62,397 nt of DNA from assembly GCA_027943245.1 (NCBI GenBank), contig JANDJZ010000310.1, positions 1-62,397 of the forward strand, written 5' to 3'. Of the stretch, positions 44,379-54,400 are shown piece by piece; positions within the stretch are counted from its first letter, which is position 1; the number at the start of each line of letters is the position of its first letter. A program made the position numbers and the translations under genes. The stretch comes from Acanthamoeba sp. SK_2022b (taxonomy: Eukaryota; Discosea; Longamoebia; Acanthamoebidae). The notes beneath the pieces were generated by a model, which worked only from the letters and a program-made list of their open reading frames with translations, was not told where the DNA came from and ran no database searches.

Positions 44379-46382
44379 CTAGACGAAGTCGGCAGAAGTC
44401 GAAAGGAGAGTTTCAATGCCCTTCTGTTGCTTGAGTTCGGAGCTGAGGAATGGAATGGACGCGCGAAGCTCAAGGATGCAGACGTGCATCTTCATGAACC
44501 AGCGCTCCCACACTGTTCGAAGGGTGTCCATCGAGGAAGTCCCGCCATACCTCGGAGACCAGTTGTGGAAGGCCGCCTTGAGAAGGCATTGTAGGGTCTC
44601 TTGTGTGTCGTTGCAGAAGGGACACAAACCGCCGGCGGAAAGAAGGTCGTATGCGTGCTCAGCCACCTCGTGCACGTAGTTGGGGCGATGCTGTCCACAC
44701 ATGAGGGCGGTAAAGGTGTCCATAATGGAGCGCACGTTGTCGCGGAACCAGGCAACATCGGCCTGGTGCTCAGGGAGAGAGGGATCGAAGAGGTACATGA
44801 TGTGGAAGAGACGGCGCACTGCTTCCACGCGTTCGGCAACGTTGGGGGAGATTACCATCACTGAACAGATGGTGGGGAAGGCCTGTCCAGACAAGGTGAA
44901 GAGAGTAAGTCGAAGAAGAGGGAGGAGGAAGCAAAAGGGGAGGTACCTTGAGTAAGGCAGCGGCGTGGCAACCGTTAAGATGCCAGCCCTGAAGAGGCGC
45001 TATGGCAGAGATGGTCAGGTGGACCCGTTGTCCAAACAAAACCGCATTCAGCTGCACAACACACATGAGAAAAGGAAGATGTTCTCAAAGGACAGGGGGG
45101 GGGGAACTGTGAGGTACCTTGGCGAGGAGGATCTCACGATCTTCTTGGTTCATGACCCAGTCGTGTAACCAATCGACAACAAGGTCGCCAATTCGAGCAA
45201 GGGCGTGCAAGACACAGAAGACAACGTCATAAGGCTCGACGCCTTCAACCAGTGGCTCGGTCTGGGAAGGGTCGGGATATCCGCCAAGGCTGAGCCAAGA
45301 AACTTGTCTGCGGACGATATCGGAGCGTAGAGGGCGGGAGGACTGTTTACCAGGGAAGTGACGAATCCAGAAACAGTAGATGCAACACCATTCGGTGGAG
45401 CTCGGTCCTTGACGAAGGAAGAATTGTAGCATTGCATCGTAAGAGCAGACTTGCAGGGTGATAGGGATGTCGAAAGGTGGGCCGGTGCTGGGGCGAACGG
45501 TGATGTAGCCCTTGGCCTTGGCCTCCAAAAGAAACCTGTACAGTAGGGTGAGAAGGGGAGTAAGAAAGCGATAAGAGAGAAAAGTACCTGTTGTTGGCGT
45601 GGAGGACGGACTCCAAGTGAGGAGAGTGGGATGTCGTGTGCGTCAAAACGCTCAAGAACTGGAAGTGCAACGTTTTGCACAGACGACTGAGATTGCGGAA
45701 GGTGTAGGTTTCGGCGTAGGTTGATTGGCCGCCTTGAGGGTACTCATCCATGCAGCAGATGATGTCTAGACGGGTCGAGTACTGGAAGTGTTGGATGATG
45801 AAGGGGTGGGAGTAGACATAATTGATGATATCGGCAAGTGGCCAGACGGTGGCAGCACGTCCTTGTGTCTTGAAGGTCTTCAGGCCAGGAAGCTTGGCAA
45901 TCTTGGCATGCCAAAAAGCTCGAACTGCTTCAACTGAAGGAAGGAGACGTGGGATGGGCGCACCTGAAGAGTGCTGGTGAGTGAACCGGTAGTAAAAACA
46001 GGCTGAGGGTGAGGGTGTTCAGACCACTAGACAATCGGAGTGGACGGTTGTGTGGGTCGTGATAGTCCTTGCCAAGGTAGAAGACAAGCCGCTTGTACTG
46101 GCTGAAAGAGAGACCGACACTGGCAATGATCAAGGCTCCACGTAAGGGTTGTGTGAGAAGCTCTTCCACGTTGGAGAAGACCATACGGCCAAGAGACTCA
46201 TGCTGGCCTGGAACTGTGAGGCTCAGTGCAACTACATCTTCAAGAAGAGCCGCCGGCTTGAAGCTAAAGTAGGCAGCAAGGGCGTGAGCAATAGCGTAGT
46301 TCTGCCGGCCATCAAAGCCCCAGATGTGGCTAAGGGCAGAGGTGGTGGCCCTGACCTTGTGCGCAAGTTCGTCGCGTTGCAT
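44379..46382 (-). CDS. Transposase-like protein of a large DNA transposon
   Basis: Exons join in phase. MQRDELAHKVRATTSALSHI (possibly preceded by TLSASDISTPL from an upstream exon) runs to FYLGKDYHDPHNRPLRLSS, then VEAVRAFWHAKIAKLPGLKT. The region QYSTRLDIICCMDEYPQGGQ follows, then FLLEAKAKGYITVRPSTGPP, the paired cysteines WCCIYCFWIRH, then LNAVLFGQRVHLTISAIAPL. The C-terminus is HRPNYVHEVAEHAYDLLSAG, GLCPFCNDTQETLQCLLKAA and FHNWSPRYGG. The block H-x2-NYVHxxxEH...LxxxGxLxxFxNxxxExLxxxLKxAF resembles the end of transposase-like proteins seen in large eukaryotic DNA elements. The fit is by eye and catalytic acids were not assigned. Stop TAG at 44379. Confidence 0.5.
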
Positions 46383-46564
46383 CAGTGGGGTAGAGATGTC
46401 TGAGGCAGACAGTGTCTGCAGGACGAAGAGTTAGAGATGGCAGAAGGGGTACAATTTGTTAAGTCAGATGCATTCGAAAACTCGGACAAATTGTGCTAGA
46501 CATGTTTGGCTTCACTTAGGGCGGTGAAGGCACCAAGACGATACATGATGAACACGCGTACTAA

Positions 46565-47317
46565 GCCGCGGCCGCACAACCTTTACGACTACCCAGTCTT
46601 GCACTGCTCCAAGGGCCAAGTTCAACGGCAGCACCGTGGGATGGCTTCGACAGCCTCTGCCACTTTTTATCGAGGCAGCGCCAGATGCGCTGGCACGCAT
46701 TCAATTACCTTCAGTTCAAGTGCCCATTCAGGTCGGTTCCACCATGGAAGGTCTTTGTGGAGCTCTTTGTGGACAACCTTGACGACTTGGAGGGAAAGGA
46801 GCACAACTACAGAGCACTCTCGCACAACGTGGAGACTCTGTTGCCATTCTTGGAGACCACAGAGAGGAGCAAGGAGCCCCACTGGACACCAGAAGAGGCC
46901 AGCTTCATCTTTGAAAACATGCAGGCGCCGCCAAGGGACTGGACTTACCTTTGCGTCATCCATCTAGACAGGGAGGAGAAAATCGCCATCACCTGGCTTG
47001 ACCGCGAAGGTCAATGGTATCGCGAACAAGACCTGAGGACCGACCTGGCAGAGGATGACTACCCGATCACATTTGATGACAATGATGACAACAACGACAA
47101 GTCCAATGGCCAGGACCCAGCGAGCGAGATAAGTCACCAGGTGCCAACTCCAAAAGCAGCCAGAATGAAGAGGAGGCCGACAGCAACCCTGACAAGGCAG
47201 CTGGCACGCAAGAAGGCCAAAGGGACAAGGGAGAAGAAGAGCAAGCCTGTGGCCAAAGCGTCAAAGTTTGTGGTGCCCAGCACGCAAGCACGTTTGGACA
47301 AGTGGGTTAAGAAATAG
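46565..47317 (+). CDS. Unrecognised protein of the mobile element
   Basis: Open from 46565 to TAG 47317; the first in-frame Met is 46685 (MRWHAFNYLQFKCPFRSVPP), but the sequence PWDGFDSLCHFLSRQRQ just upstream reads as real coding and implies an upstream exon. The body continues PPWKVFVELFVDNLDDLEGK, then PPRDWTYLCVIHLDREEK. An acidic stretch (DDYPITFDDNDDNNDKS) is followed by a strongly basic tail with NLS-like runs (RMKRRPTATLTRQLARKKAK) ending RLDKWVKK. No family is recognised. A nuclear, nucleic-acid-associated role is only an inference from the tail. Confidence 0.5.
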   Translation, partial: AAAAQPLRLPSLALLQGPSSTAAPWDGFDSLCHFLSRQRQMRWHAFNYLQFKCPFRSVPPWKVFVELFVDNLDDLEGKEHNYRALSHNVETLLPFLETTERSKEPHWTPEEASFIFENMQAPPRDWTYLCVIHLDREEKIAITWLDREGQWYREQDLRTDLAEDDYPITFDDNDDNNDKSNGQDPASEISHQVPTPKAARMKRRPTATLTRQLARKKAKGTREKKSKPVAKASKFVVPSTQARLDKWVKK

Positions 47318-47341
47318 AACCTTTATTCATGTGCATTTGCA

Positions 47342-48138
47342 CTACGTCCAGACAATTCCAATCTGGCCAAATAAAAGAAGGTTAGCAAAACAATGAGAAG
47401 GCAAAACACTGAGAGTAGAGAATACGCACATGGCTTGCTCTGCACACTTCCTTTTACAAGAGCTGCAGTCGTGTTCTTGGTAGAAGAGGAGGCGGTGGAA
47501 GGGGGTGCCCTTGCTGTAGCAAGGGATGAATTCTGGAGGAAGAGGATCAGGAAGGTAGAAGAAGCTCAATGCCATCATGGCACAGCCAGCTGAGTAGATG
47601 GCGTAGATCAGATGCTCAGCTGAGGCCACCAGGCGGTAGGTAAGGGCGTCTTCTGCAATGAGTGATGTAGACCTGGTCAGGTCCCAGCCAGGAAGCTGCG
47701 ACTGGAAAAGGTGCATGTTGGTGCACAGACGGTATGTTTCATAGTCGCAACGACGTCTTTGAGGGGTGTAGGTCATCCACCCCTCGGTGAAGGCGTCGTA
47801 GAAGTCTGCCGAGCAGCCAACCTTGATATCAAGAGGTGTGCTGGAGTACGTTGGCTTGATGGCCATGAGGATCAACATCCCAATGTGTCTACGGACTGCG
47901 TCGTCAGCTGCGTCCAGGCCCGCAGAGGTCAAGTCTAGAAGCTCTTTCTGCTGCGCCACTTTTTTCAAGAGAGCGTCACGCTCTCGGCACAGTGCACTGA
48001 TCACCACTTCAGGGGGCTTGTGCACCAGAGCAGGGGCAACTTGCGTAGCCGAAGGGGCGTAGACAGCGTAGTCAATCAGCCACCGTGGCTGCCAGCGTAC
48101 ATGGGCGAAGTCGACTGTGATCCTGCTCCAATGCTAGT
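47342..48138 (-). CDS. Unrecognised protein of the mobile element
   Basis: Reading begins after an acceptor near 48138 with HWSRITVDFAHVRWQPRWLI and stays open to TAG 47342. Recognisable stretches are VVISALCRERDALLKKVAQQ, GMLILMAIKPTYSSTPLDIK, FYDAFTEGWMTYTPQRRRCD, then EHLIYAIYSAGCAMMALSFF and EHDCSSCKRKCAEQAMC, a cluster of four cysteines. An upstream start exon is likely but not located. Its stop is 24 bases from the stop of the opposite gene, and each gene's probable AATAAA (47322-47327 on minus, 47370-47375 on plus) lies in or beside the other, so the 3' ends overlap. Function unknown. Confidence 0.5.
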
Positions 48139-48274
48139 GCGGCTCCTTGTTCTTGCAGCGCCATCTTGTTATCATCTTCTTCCTTCAGGGATAACACACC
48201 ACAGGGGCACGCCAATCTGCAGTACGTGCTTTATGTCTGCAGATATTCTGTCTAGACAATGATTTCGAAAAAAG

Positions 48275-48686
48275 AGAGTTTATTGCAAAGGTGCTTGTAC
48301 ACCCTTCTCACACCCTTTCCTCGTTGACCAGCCATGAGGAGGGCCTGGCTGTGCTTGAAGTCGTCGCTGGTGAGGGTTGTTGACCTGCTTGCAATCCTCT
48401 TTCATCATTGTGTGCATGGTCGCCAACTGTCTGGCAAATTCGAGCCCTTTCTCTTCACTTGGTGAAAGCTCGAGAGAAGGAAGGGTTGGTAAGTGAGGGT
48501 CTAATGGTGGAGGTCGTGCAATGTTGCATTAAAGTTGTTGTTGAAGACACAGCCAGAGGATATTGATGTAGGGCGCTTTTTTCATCCACTGGCCCGGGAG
48601 GATGTTGAAGTGTTGAAGAAGGTTACGTAATTCGTGGATGGAGAGACAATTGAGATGGGGGTACGTAGATTGTTCAACTTGATGCC
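48275..48686 (-). CDS. Small SAP-like protein (partial gene model)
   Basis: Two short open exons are visible. After a ccatgtag acceptor near 48686 the frame reads HQVEQSTYPHLNCLSIHELR and NLLQHFNILPGQWMKKAPYI, which resembles a SAP DNA-binding motif (LSxxELRxxLxxFxLxxxG). After a possible intron (acceptor accattag) it reads PTLPSLELSPSEEKGLEFAR and QLATMHTMMKEDCKQVNNPH, and stops at TAA 48275. No start codon is assigned; a 5' exon should lie towards 48790. Neither exon starts with Met, so it is easily missed. SAP motifs are common in proteins of DNA elements; the call is tentative. Confidence 0.35.
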
Positions 48687-48805
48687 CTACATGGAATGAA
48701 CAGATATGTTAGTGAAGCAAATCAATGTTTTAGCGTGGGGTCGTACCTTAATGGTCTGTAGCAGGAGTACTGGCACTAGACTCTGACATTTATGTGAGTA
48801 GACAT

Positions 48806-50963
48806 CTACGCCTTGAAAAAACAACAATGTTGGAAGTATGCACTCTTTGCCTTGTTCACATCTGTCGTGTCATCGCCATCATCTTCACCATCGTCAGCAC
48901 TATCGTCATCATGGTCATCCTTGTCTTCACATTGTGAGGCTTCAACATCATCCTGTGAGATCAGAGTGTTGGGCATGGAGCTCAACGTTTCTTGCTGACT
49001 CTGGTCCACCGCCAGCTCTGGTGCGCAACGGTCCTTCCTAGAACGCACTTGTAATGCCACATCCTGCACAGGACTGGTCAGCTCTGTGATATAATAGAAA
49101 TATATAAAACAAAAAAAAAAACACGTACCTCTAACTCACGCACAAGAGCTGCATCTATTTCTTTGCGACGTGGCATGCCGCTTTGTAACGTTGGCTTGAG
49201 CCAACCCCGGAAGCTGTCAGCAACAACGTCAGCGTCAGTAGGTTGATAGTGGATCGTCCACATGTGGCCACCGTGCTTGGCCTGGCCCCACTGGTGGTGG
49301 AAGCACCGCAGGCACTACACAATATCACGTTGGCAATGCCCCTTGGCACAGGTCAAGCACTTCGCTGCTGGCCCAAGAATGTGCGAACACTTGTTGCACG
49401 GACGGTCAAACAAAGCCTCTGGTAACATCCTGTGGTACACTCTCCCGCCCTCCTGTAAAAAAAAAAGTTATTACTCATAGTCCAGACATTGACGCTATTG
49501 TCTAGACGCACCGTTTCACTTTGTGTGCTTGCTGGCTCCAGCGCAGTTGGTGGTGGTGAAGGCACAGTCGGCGCCTGTGGAGATGATGGCGGTGACTCGG
49601 CCAGCCCAGCCTCTAGCTCACTGAGCTCAACCTGTGCCTATTGCAGTATCAACGCCAACACGATCAGTCAGACCATTCAGAAAACATCAAAGCTCTTGTA
49701 CCTTAGGTGGCTCTGGCTTTTCCACTTTTCTCTTCTTTGCTGGTGACTGTTCTTGAGGTCTCATATTCGATTCGGCCTCGAGTGTCGCCTCCTCCTTCTC
49801 CTCTTCTTCATCAACGTTAATCGGACGCTTCCTGGTGGCCTTGCTTTCCTTGTGTCGGTGGTGCTGCCCTGTCTCTGCTTTGGCCTTGAGCTCGGCTGTC
49901 AGCTTGTCAACTTTGCTTTGCTGCACGCACATATTCAATAAGTTTACTGTTTGTAAAGTGATAATTGTGGGCAGTGACACGTACCAGTGCAGCAACTGCA
50001 TCACGCCGAAGGTTCTGGTGGTGCTCCAGCTGCCACTTCATAATGGCTGTTGCCAAGTCGGGGTTCTTCGTAGCCTCTTGCCAGGACCACAAGTCGCCCT
50101 TCTTGCTGTACCACAAACACTTGGAGAGGTCTTGGCTTGCACTCACTCGCACTATGTTATACTATGTTATCCACTCACCAGGTTAAATGCCAGTTGTGTC
50201 ATCAAATGAAAAACGGGGCAGGCTTCATACCGTCTGGACCTTCTTGCGTGGTTGGATGGGCTTTTCTTCCTCTTCTTGCTCCTCTTCTCCCTTGTTGACA
50301 TCAGAGGCTTGCTGTTCTTCTGACTCGCCCTCGCTCTCAGTGTCAGGCTTCTTTGCGCACTTGGAACGAGTCCTTTTAGCTATTGTTTTACAAAAGCAAA
50401 ATAAACATACATATAAGTGGCTTTAGCCACATAGCAATTGCGCTGGTGCAGAGTGCACTTGCGCGAGTTCAGGTCGCAGCTGAAGTAGTGGTTCTGGCAG
50501 CACTTGTGGACGTCTATGTAGTTCGTTTTGCGCCTGTTGAGCACTTGCGCCACGTCGAGGAGGATGTCTGCAAACGTACACTTGGTGACTGCGGGGTTGA
50601 TGGAGCATGTCCACTGGACATCAGCCACTTTCCTCGTCAGGTCCTTGAGCTCTGGCCAGATCACATTCTTCTTGAACAATGGCTTGGGTGTGTGTGCCAA
50701 AAGATGGTCACTTGCCTCCTGTACAGACAAACATTTTTCACCTGTTAGTTCCGTCAACCAAAGCTTGTGCCAGCTCGTACCTTTAACGCAGCTGCCCTCT
50801 CTTTGCTGAGCCCTCGAGGTGGTGGTTCAGCTTTGACCTTAGTCTGTTGCTTTCCGCCAAGGTGTGCCAACAACATGTCCGGGTTGATGTTGCTGGCTTG
50901 TAAGGCCTCGACAAGGTGGATTACGAAGTCCTCCTTTGGGGGTGCCTCGGTGGGGGAGTCCAT
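48806..50963 (-). CDS. PHD-like zinc-finger, Lys/Glu-rich protein of the mobile element (in-frame stop)
   Basis: ATG 50963 (MDSPTEAPPKEDFVIHLVEA) opens a gene of about eight exons. HLGGKQQTKVKAEPPPRGLS leads to EASDHLLAHTPKPLFKKNVI and a Cys/His block (HKCCQNHYFSCDLNSRKC). Charged exons follow (KRTRSKCAKKPDTESEGESE; TRKRPINVDEEEEKEE; SPAKKRKVEKPEPPK). YSKKGDLWSWQEATKNPDLA lies between them. A later exon has a PHD/RING-like cluster: CNKCSHILGPAAKCLTC, KGHCQRDIV, then a TAG stop (49317-49315), then CLRCFHHQWGQAKHGGHMW continuing DSFRGWLKPTLQSGMPRRK. The last exon is acidic (EDKDDHDDDSADDGEDDGDD), ending at 48806. The in-frame TAG interrupts the finger; either the copy is dead or a splice I cannot see removes it. 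Confidence 0.5.
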
Positions 50964-51490
50964 CTTTGCAGTTAGCAGGCAGGATGTAAAACGTTGTGCC
51001 TGCCAAGTGAAATAAGACACTCACCCCTCACCCCGCTAGACACCTGAAATTTCGTGTTGTGCTGGGTGAAACATATTGATTTTTCAACCGGCTGTCTAGA
51101 CGGTCTGTCCTTTGCTTCTGTGGACTGTCACCTCTGCTCCTGCCTGGACAAGGGAGAATGAGTGTGTGAATTCTGTGGTATGGTCAAGTGTCATTTTATT
51201 TTGTAGTCCGTTTTTTTACTTCTTCCGTTCGCCTCTTGTCTGCAGCTGTCTGCTTTGTCTGGGCAGCGGCTAGCGTATTTATGGTCGACATTGGCCGAAA
51301 ACCAGGTTTTGTGACACACACGGACAGAGGGGATTTGGTTGTTCAATAAATATCTGGATTGTTTGTTTTTCTTTTTCTTTTTCGTATCTTTTAAGCCACG
51401 CAAGCAGCCGACGAGATTTCGGTTTGTGTAAAAGCTAGGGTGTTGCCATTCGGTGTATCGATCGTGCAGTGAGCAACGAGAAGGTGGAGG
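50964..51490. other. Intergenic, 527 bases, right flank of the putative mobile element
   Basis: Contains the last GTCTAGAC (51094-51101), then AT-richer DNA and the 5' UTR of the RUN gene. No coding exon is seen. Confidence 0.5.
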
Positions 51491-54400
51491 ATGGACACGG
51501 ATAGGTTTCACGAGCGCTACCGGAAGCGCCTCGGTGATGAGCTTCGCCTGTCGGTAAAGCTACTTCTCGGCCTGCTGACCGAGGGCGACAACTGCATCGA
51601 TGACAACAGCCCCCAACTGGAGCGCTTTTGCCTGGTAGTGGAAAAGGCCTTCCTCCATGGCCTTCAAGGTGCTCACTTCTTTTGTTTTCCAAATAGATCT
51701 TTTAATCTTACTTCGATTTTTTTCCCGCCCCCAAACCAGACACTCTGTGGGGCAGGCAGAAGTACTTCTGGGACTTCATCCAAAACATAGTCAAGTACAT
51801 GGCCAGTGTGGTGTTTTTGGGAGTGCAAACTCTCTTTTCCTTACTTATCTATCCAACAGACTGCACGGGCCGGCCAAGCACTCCATCGAGAACGTGTTAG
51901 GCCTCTCTCAAGTACTTAAACGTCTGCTATTGCCATTTCTTAGATGGGTGTCTGACTCACATCACGGTGGGCGCCTGCTGCTTTGATGTTAGGTGCGCTC
52001 GCCGTCAGGGCGGGGGCGCGCTTGGATTCGCTTTGCGCTGATCGAAAAGAAGCTCGAGAAGTACATGCGCATGCTCATCGCCGACAGGGCCGATATCACC
52101 GCCAAGTGGTACGCTCCCGACCGCCTCCTGTTCGCTTTTACGGATGTCGGCCGCATGGCGCGTCGATGAAGTCTGACCACGGGGAGTGGATGCAGGTATG
52201 AACCTTACGCACTGTTCCGAGTCAGGGAGGACTACGACATGTTCATCGGCTTCCTGGTATTTCTCCCACTCTCATCAAATGCAGCCACAATACTGCTCGC
52301 CTGCCTGCATCGGTGCGGCCTACTCATCTCCTCTGGTGGGTGATGATGGTGCGTGTTTCGATGTGGTAGGCGCCACTATCGATGGTGGACTTTTCCATCT
52401 GCCTCAAGGACATCGACTTTGACAACCTGCCGACGGAACTGGGTCTCTACCCCGTTGAAACTCTTGTGCCACCCACCGATGCCGATCACTCTGCGCCGCC
52501 GCCCACCGCCGCTGGCGAGCAGTCCGAACAGCCGCCGCAGGGGCAAGGGGGCCGGGAGGTGGAGGTCACCCCGCGGAGCAAGAAGGACCGAAGTCGCGAG
52601 AAGGAGAAGAAAGCCCGGCAGGACGAGCGGGAGAAGTGGCAGCACCTGCTGGAGGCGCGGGAGGCCGAGTGGAAGGAGAAGGCTACTGGCATGGAGGACC
52701 TGCTGGCCAGCAAGGAGGCTCGCCTGGCCGAGACGACCGCGCAATTGAGTGCGCTCACCGAGCAAGTCTCCCGCCAGGCGGACGAGAAAGCAGAGGACAG
52801 CCGGCAACGGGCGGGGCCTGCAACCGCCAATCGGGAGGGTGAGATCGAGCAGCACCTGCTCAAGGAGCGCTTCCTGCTCGAGGCCGAGGTGCAGCATCTG
52901 AAGGAGGAGGTCCAGGCTCGGGACACCCGCCTGGTCCGGCTCAATGAGGAGCTGACGACTCTGTCCGGCGCCAGGGACGATCTGTTGCGACAGCTTCACA
53001 GCGCGGAGGACCTGACCCGGCAGGCGCAGCAGGTGTCGACTGATAGGGACCAGGAACGGAGCCGCATCGCGAGTCTCGAAGCGGAACTCGACGCGCGTAA
53101 GGCGGAGTGCGCCGAGGTGCGAGAGGAGCGGCAGCGCACTCGCGAGGAGCTCCGCAGTGCGACCGACAGGCTAGCCAAGGTCGAGTCAGAGCTCGCGCAG
53201 GCCCGAATGGAGGCCCAAGGAGCCGCGACCGAGGCCGACGCGCTGAGAGGCGAGTGTGAGCAGCTGCGCGACAGCGTGAGGGATCACGAGGCGCAGTTGC
53301 AACAAGAGAGGGCCGACGCCGCGCGATTGGCCGCCCAGCGAGAGGGGGAGCGAGGCGAGGCCAGAGCCGCCCAAGAGGCCGCGATAGCCGCCCTGCAGTC
53401 AGCCCTCACCTCGAGTCGAGACAAAGAGCTGCGGGCGGAGATGGAGGCTCACAGTGCCAAGGAAGAGCTCTCGCGTGCGCGGGAAACCACAAAGGCGAGC
53501 GACGCAGAGGTGAGGCGTCTCGAGGAGGAGGTCAAGGAGGCACGGCGGGACAAGGAAAAGCTCGCGCGCGCCCTGGACGCGGTGCGGAAGGAGAGAGAAC
53601 GCGAAGGGCTGGGGCAGGAGGAGGTCGAGGGCGCGCTCAAGCGGGAGCTGCAGGAGACCAACCAGCGGCTGGAGGAGATGATCCGCCGCGAGGAGCAGCT
53701 CACCGAACAGGTCGCCCAACAGCAGCAACGGGAGAGGGAGGCCAGGGAGGCCTTTGATCGTGAGCTGCAGCAACAGAGGCAGGCACACGAGGAAAGAGTG
53801 CTCCTCATCCAGAACAAGGCCAAGGTACAGGGCGTGCTGGTCGACAAGAAGACCAGGGAGCTCGACGACGCGCTGCGAGAGCGCAACGAGGCGAACGCGC
53901 AGCTAGACCTCGTTCGACAGGAGGCTCAGAAGGCCGACAAGGCCCAGCAAGCGAGCATCGCCGAGCTTCGCGAAGATATCACGCGCCTGCAGAGCGAGCA
54001 CGACGCCGAGCTGCGCGAAATGAACGAGCGCCTGCTCGCTCTGCAGCGCGAGAGGGAAAGCGCGCAGCGGGAACTGGCCGAGGAGAGGACCAAGTGGGAA
54101 GAGGAGAGATCGACACTCCGGCATCAGCTGAGCCAGCAGCACGAGGAGCTGACCCGCAGAGAGGCCGAGGCGGCAAAGACCGCTACCGACCTCGCGCATG
54201 CGCAGCGACAGGAGTTGGACGCTGCGCTGGCCCGGGCCAGCGCTGTCGAGACCGAGCTCGCACAGGCGCGCCAGGAGGCCGCGGCCGAGCGCGAGAGCCG
54301 AATCAAGACGAAGCAGAAACGCGATGCGCTTCGAGAGGAGAAGCAGAAGAAGGAGAAGGACACGGACGGCCTCATGAAACTGCTCCTCGCCAAGGAGGCC

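Larger units (their letters stand above)
44159..51101. mobile_element. Putative DNA mobile element with at least five genes
   Basis: A block of about 7 kb differs from both flanks. Coding GC is lower, genes are closely packed on both strands, and the proteins do not look like amoebal housekeeping families. It contains a transposase-like protein (44379-46382), an unrecognised plus-strand protein, an unrecognised minus-strand protein, a SAP-like small protein, and a PHD-like, Lys/Glu-rich protein with an in-frame stop. The palindrome GTCTAGAC occurs five times in the block, and its outermost copies (44348 and 51094) sit in inverted contexts (acagtctagacag and ctgtctagacgg). Terminal inverted repeats and target duplications were not defined, so the boundaries given are those outer marks and are approximate. 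Confidence 0.5.
44348..51101. repeat. Dispersed 8-base palindrome GTCTAGAC (5 copies)
   Basis: Copies lie at 44348-44355, 45764-45771 (inside a coding exon), 48250-48257, 49500-49507 (intron) and 51094-51101. By chance about one copy is expected in 62 kb. Related forms (gtccagac at 44158, 47346 and 49480; tctagac at 46967) occur in the same block. Confidence 0.7.

Noticed and set aside
44240..51200. Classical terminal inverted repeats of the element
   Set aside because: Beyond the short palindrome context, the two flanks did not align when compared by eye, so no TIR is claimed.
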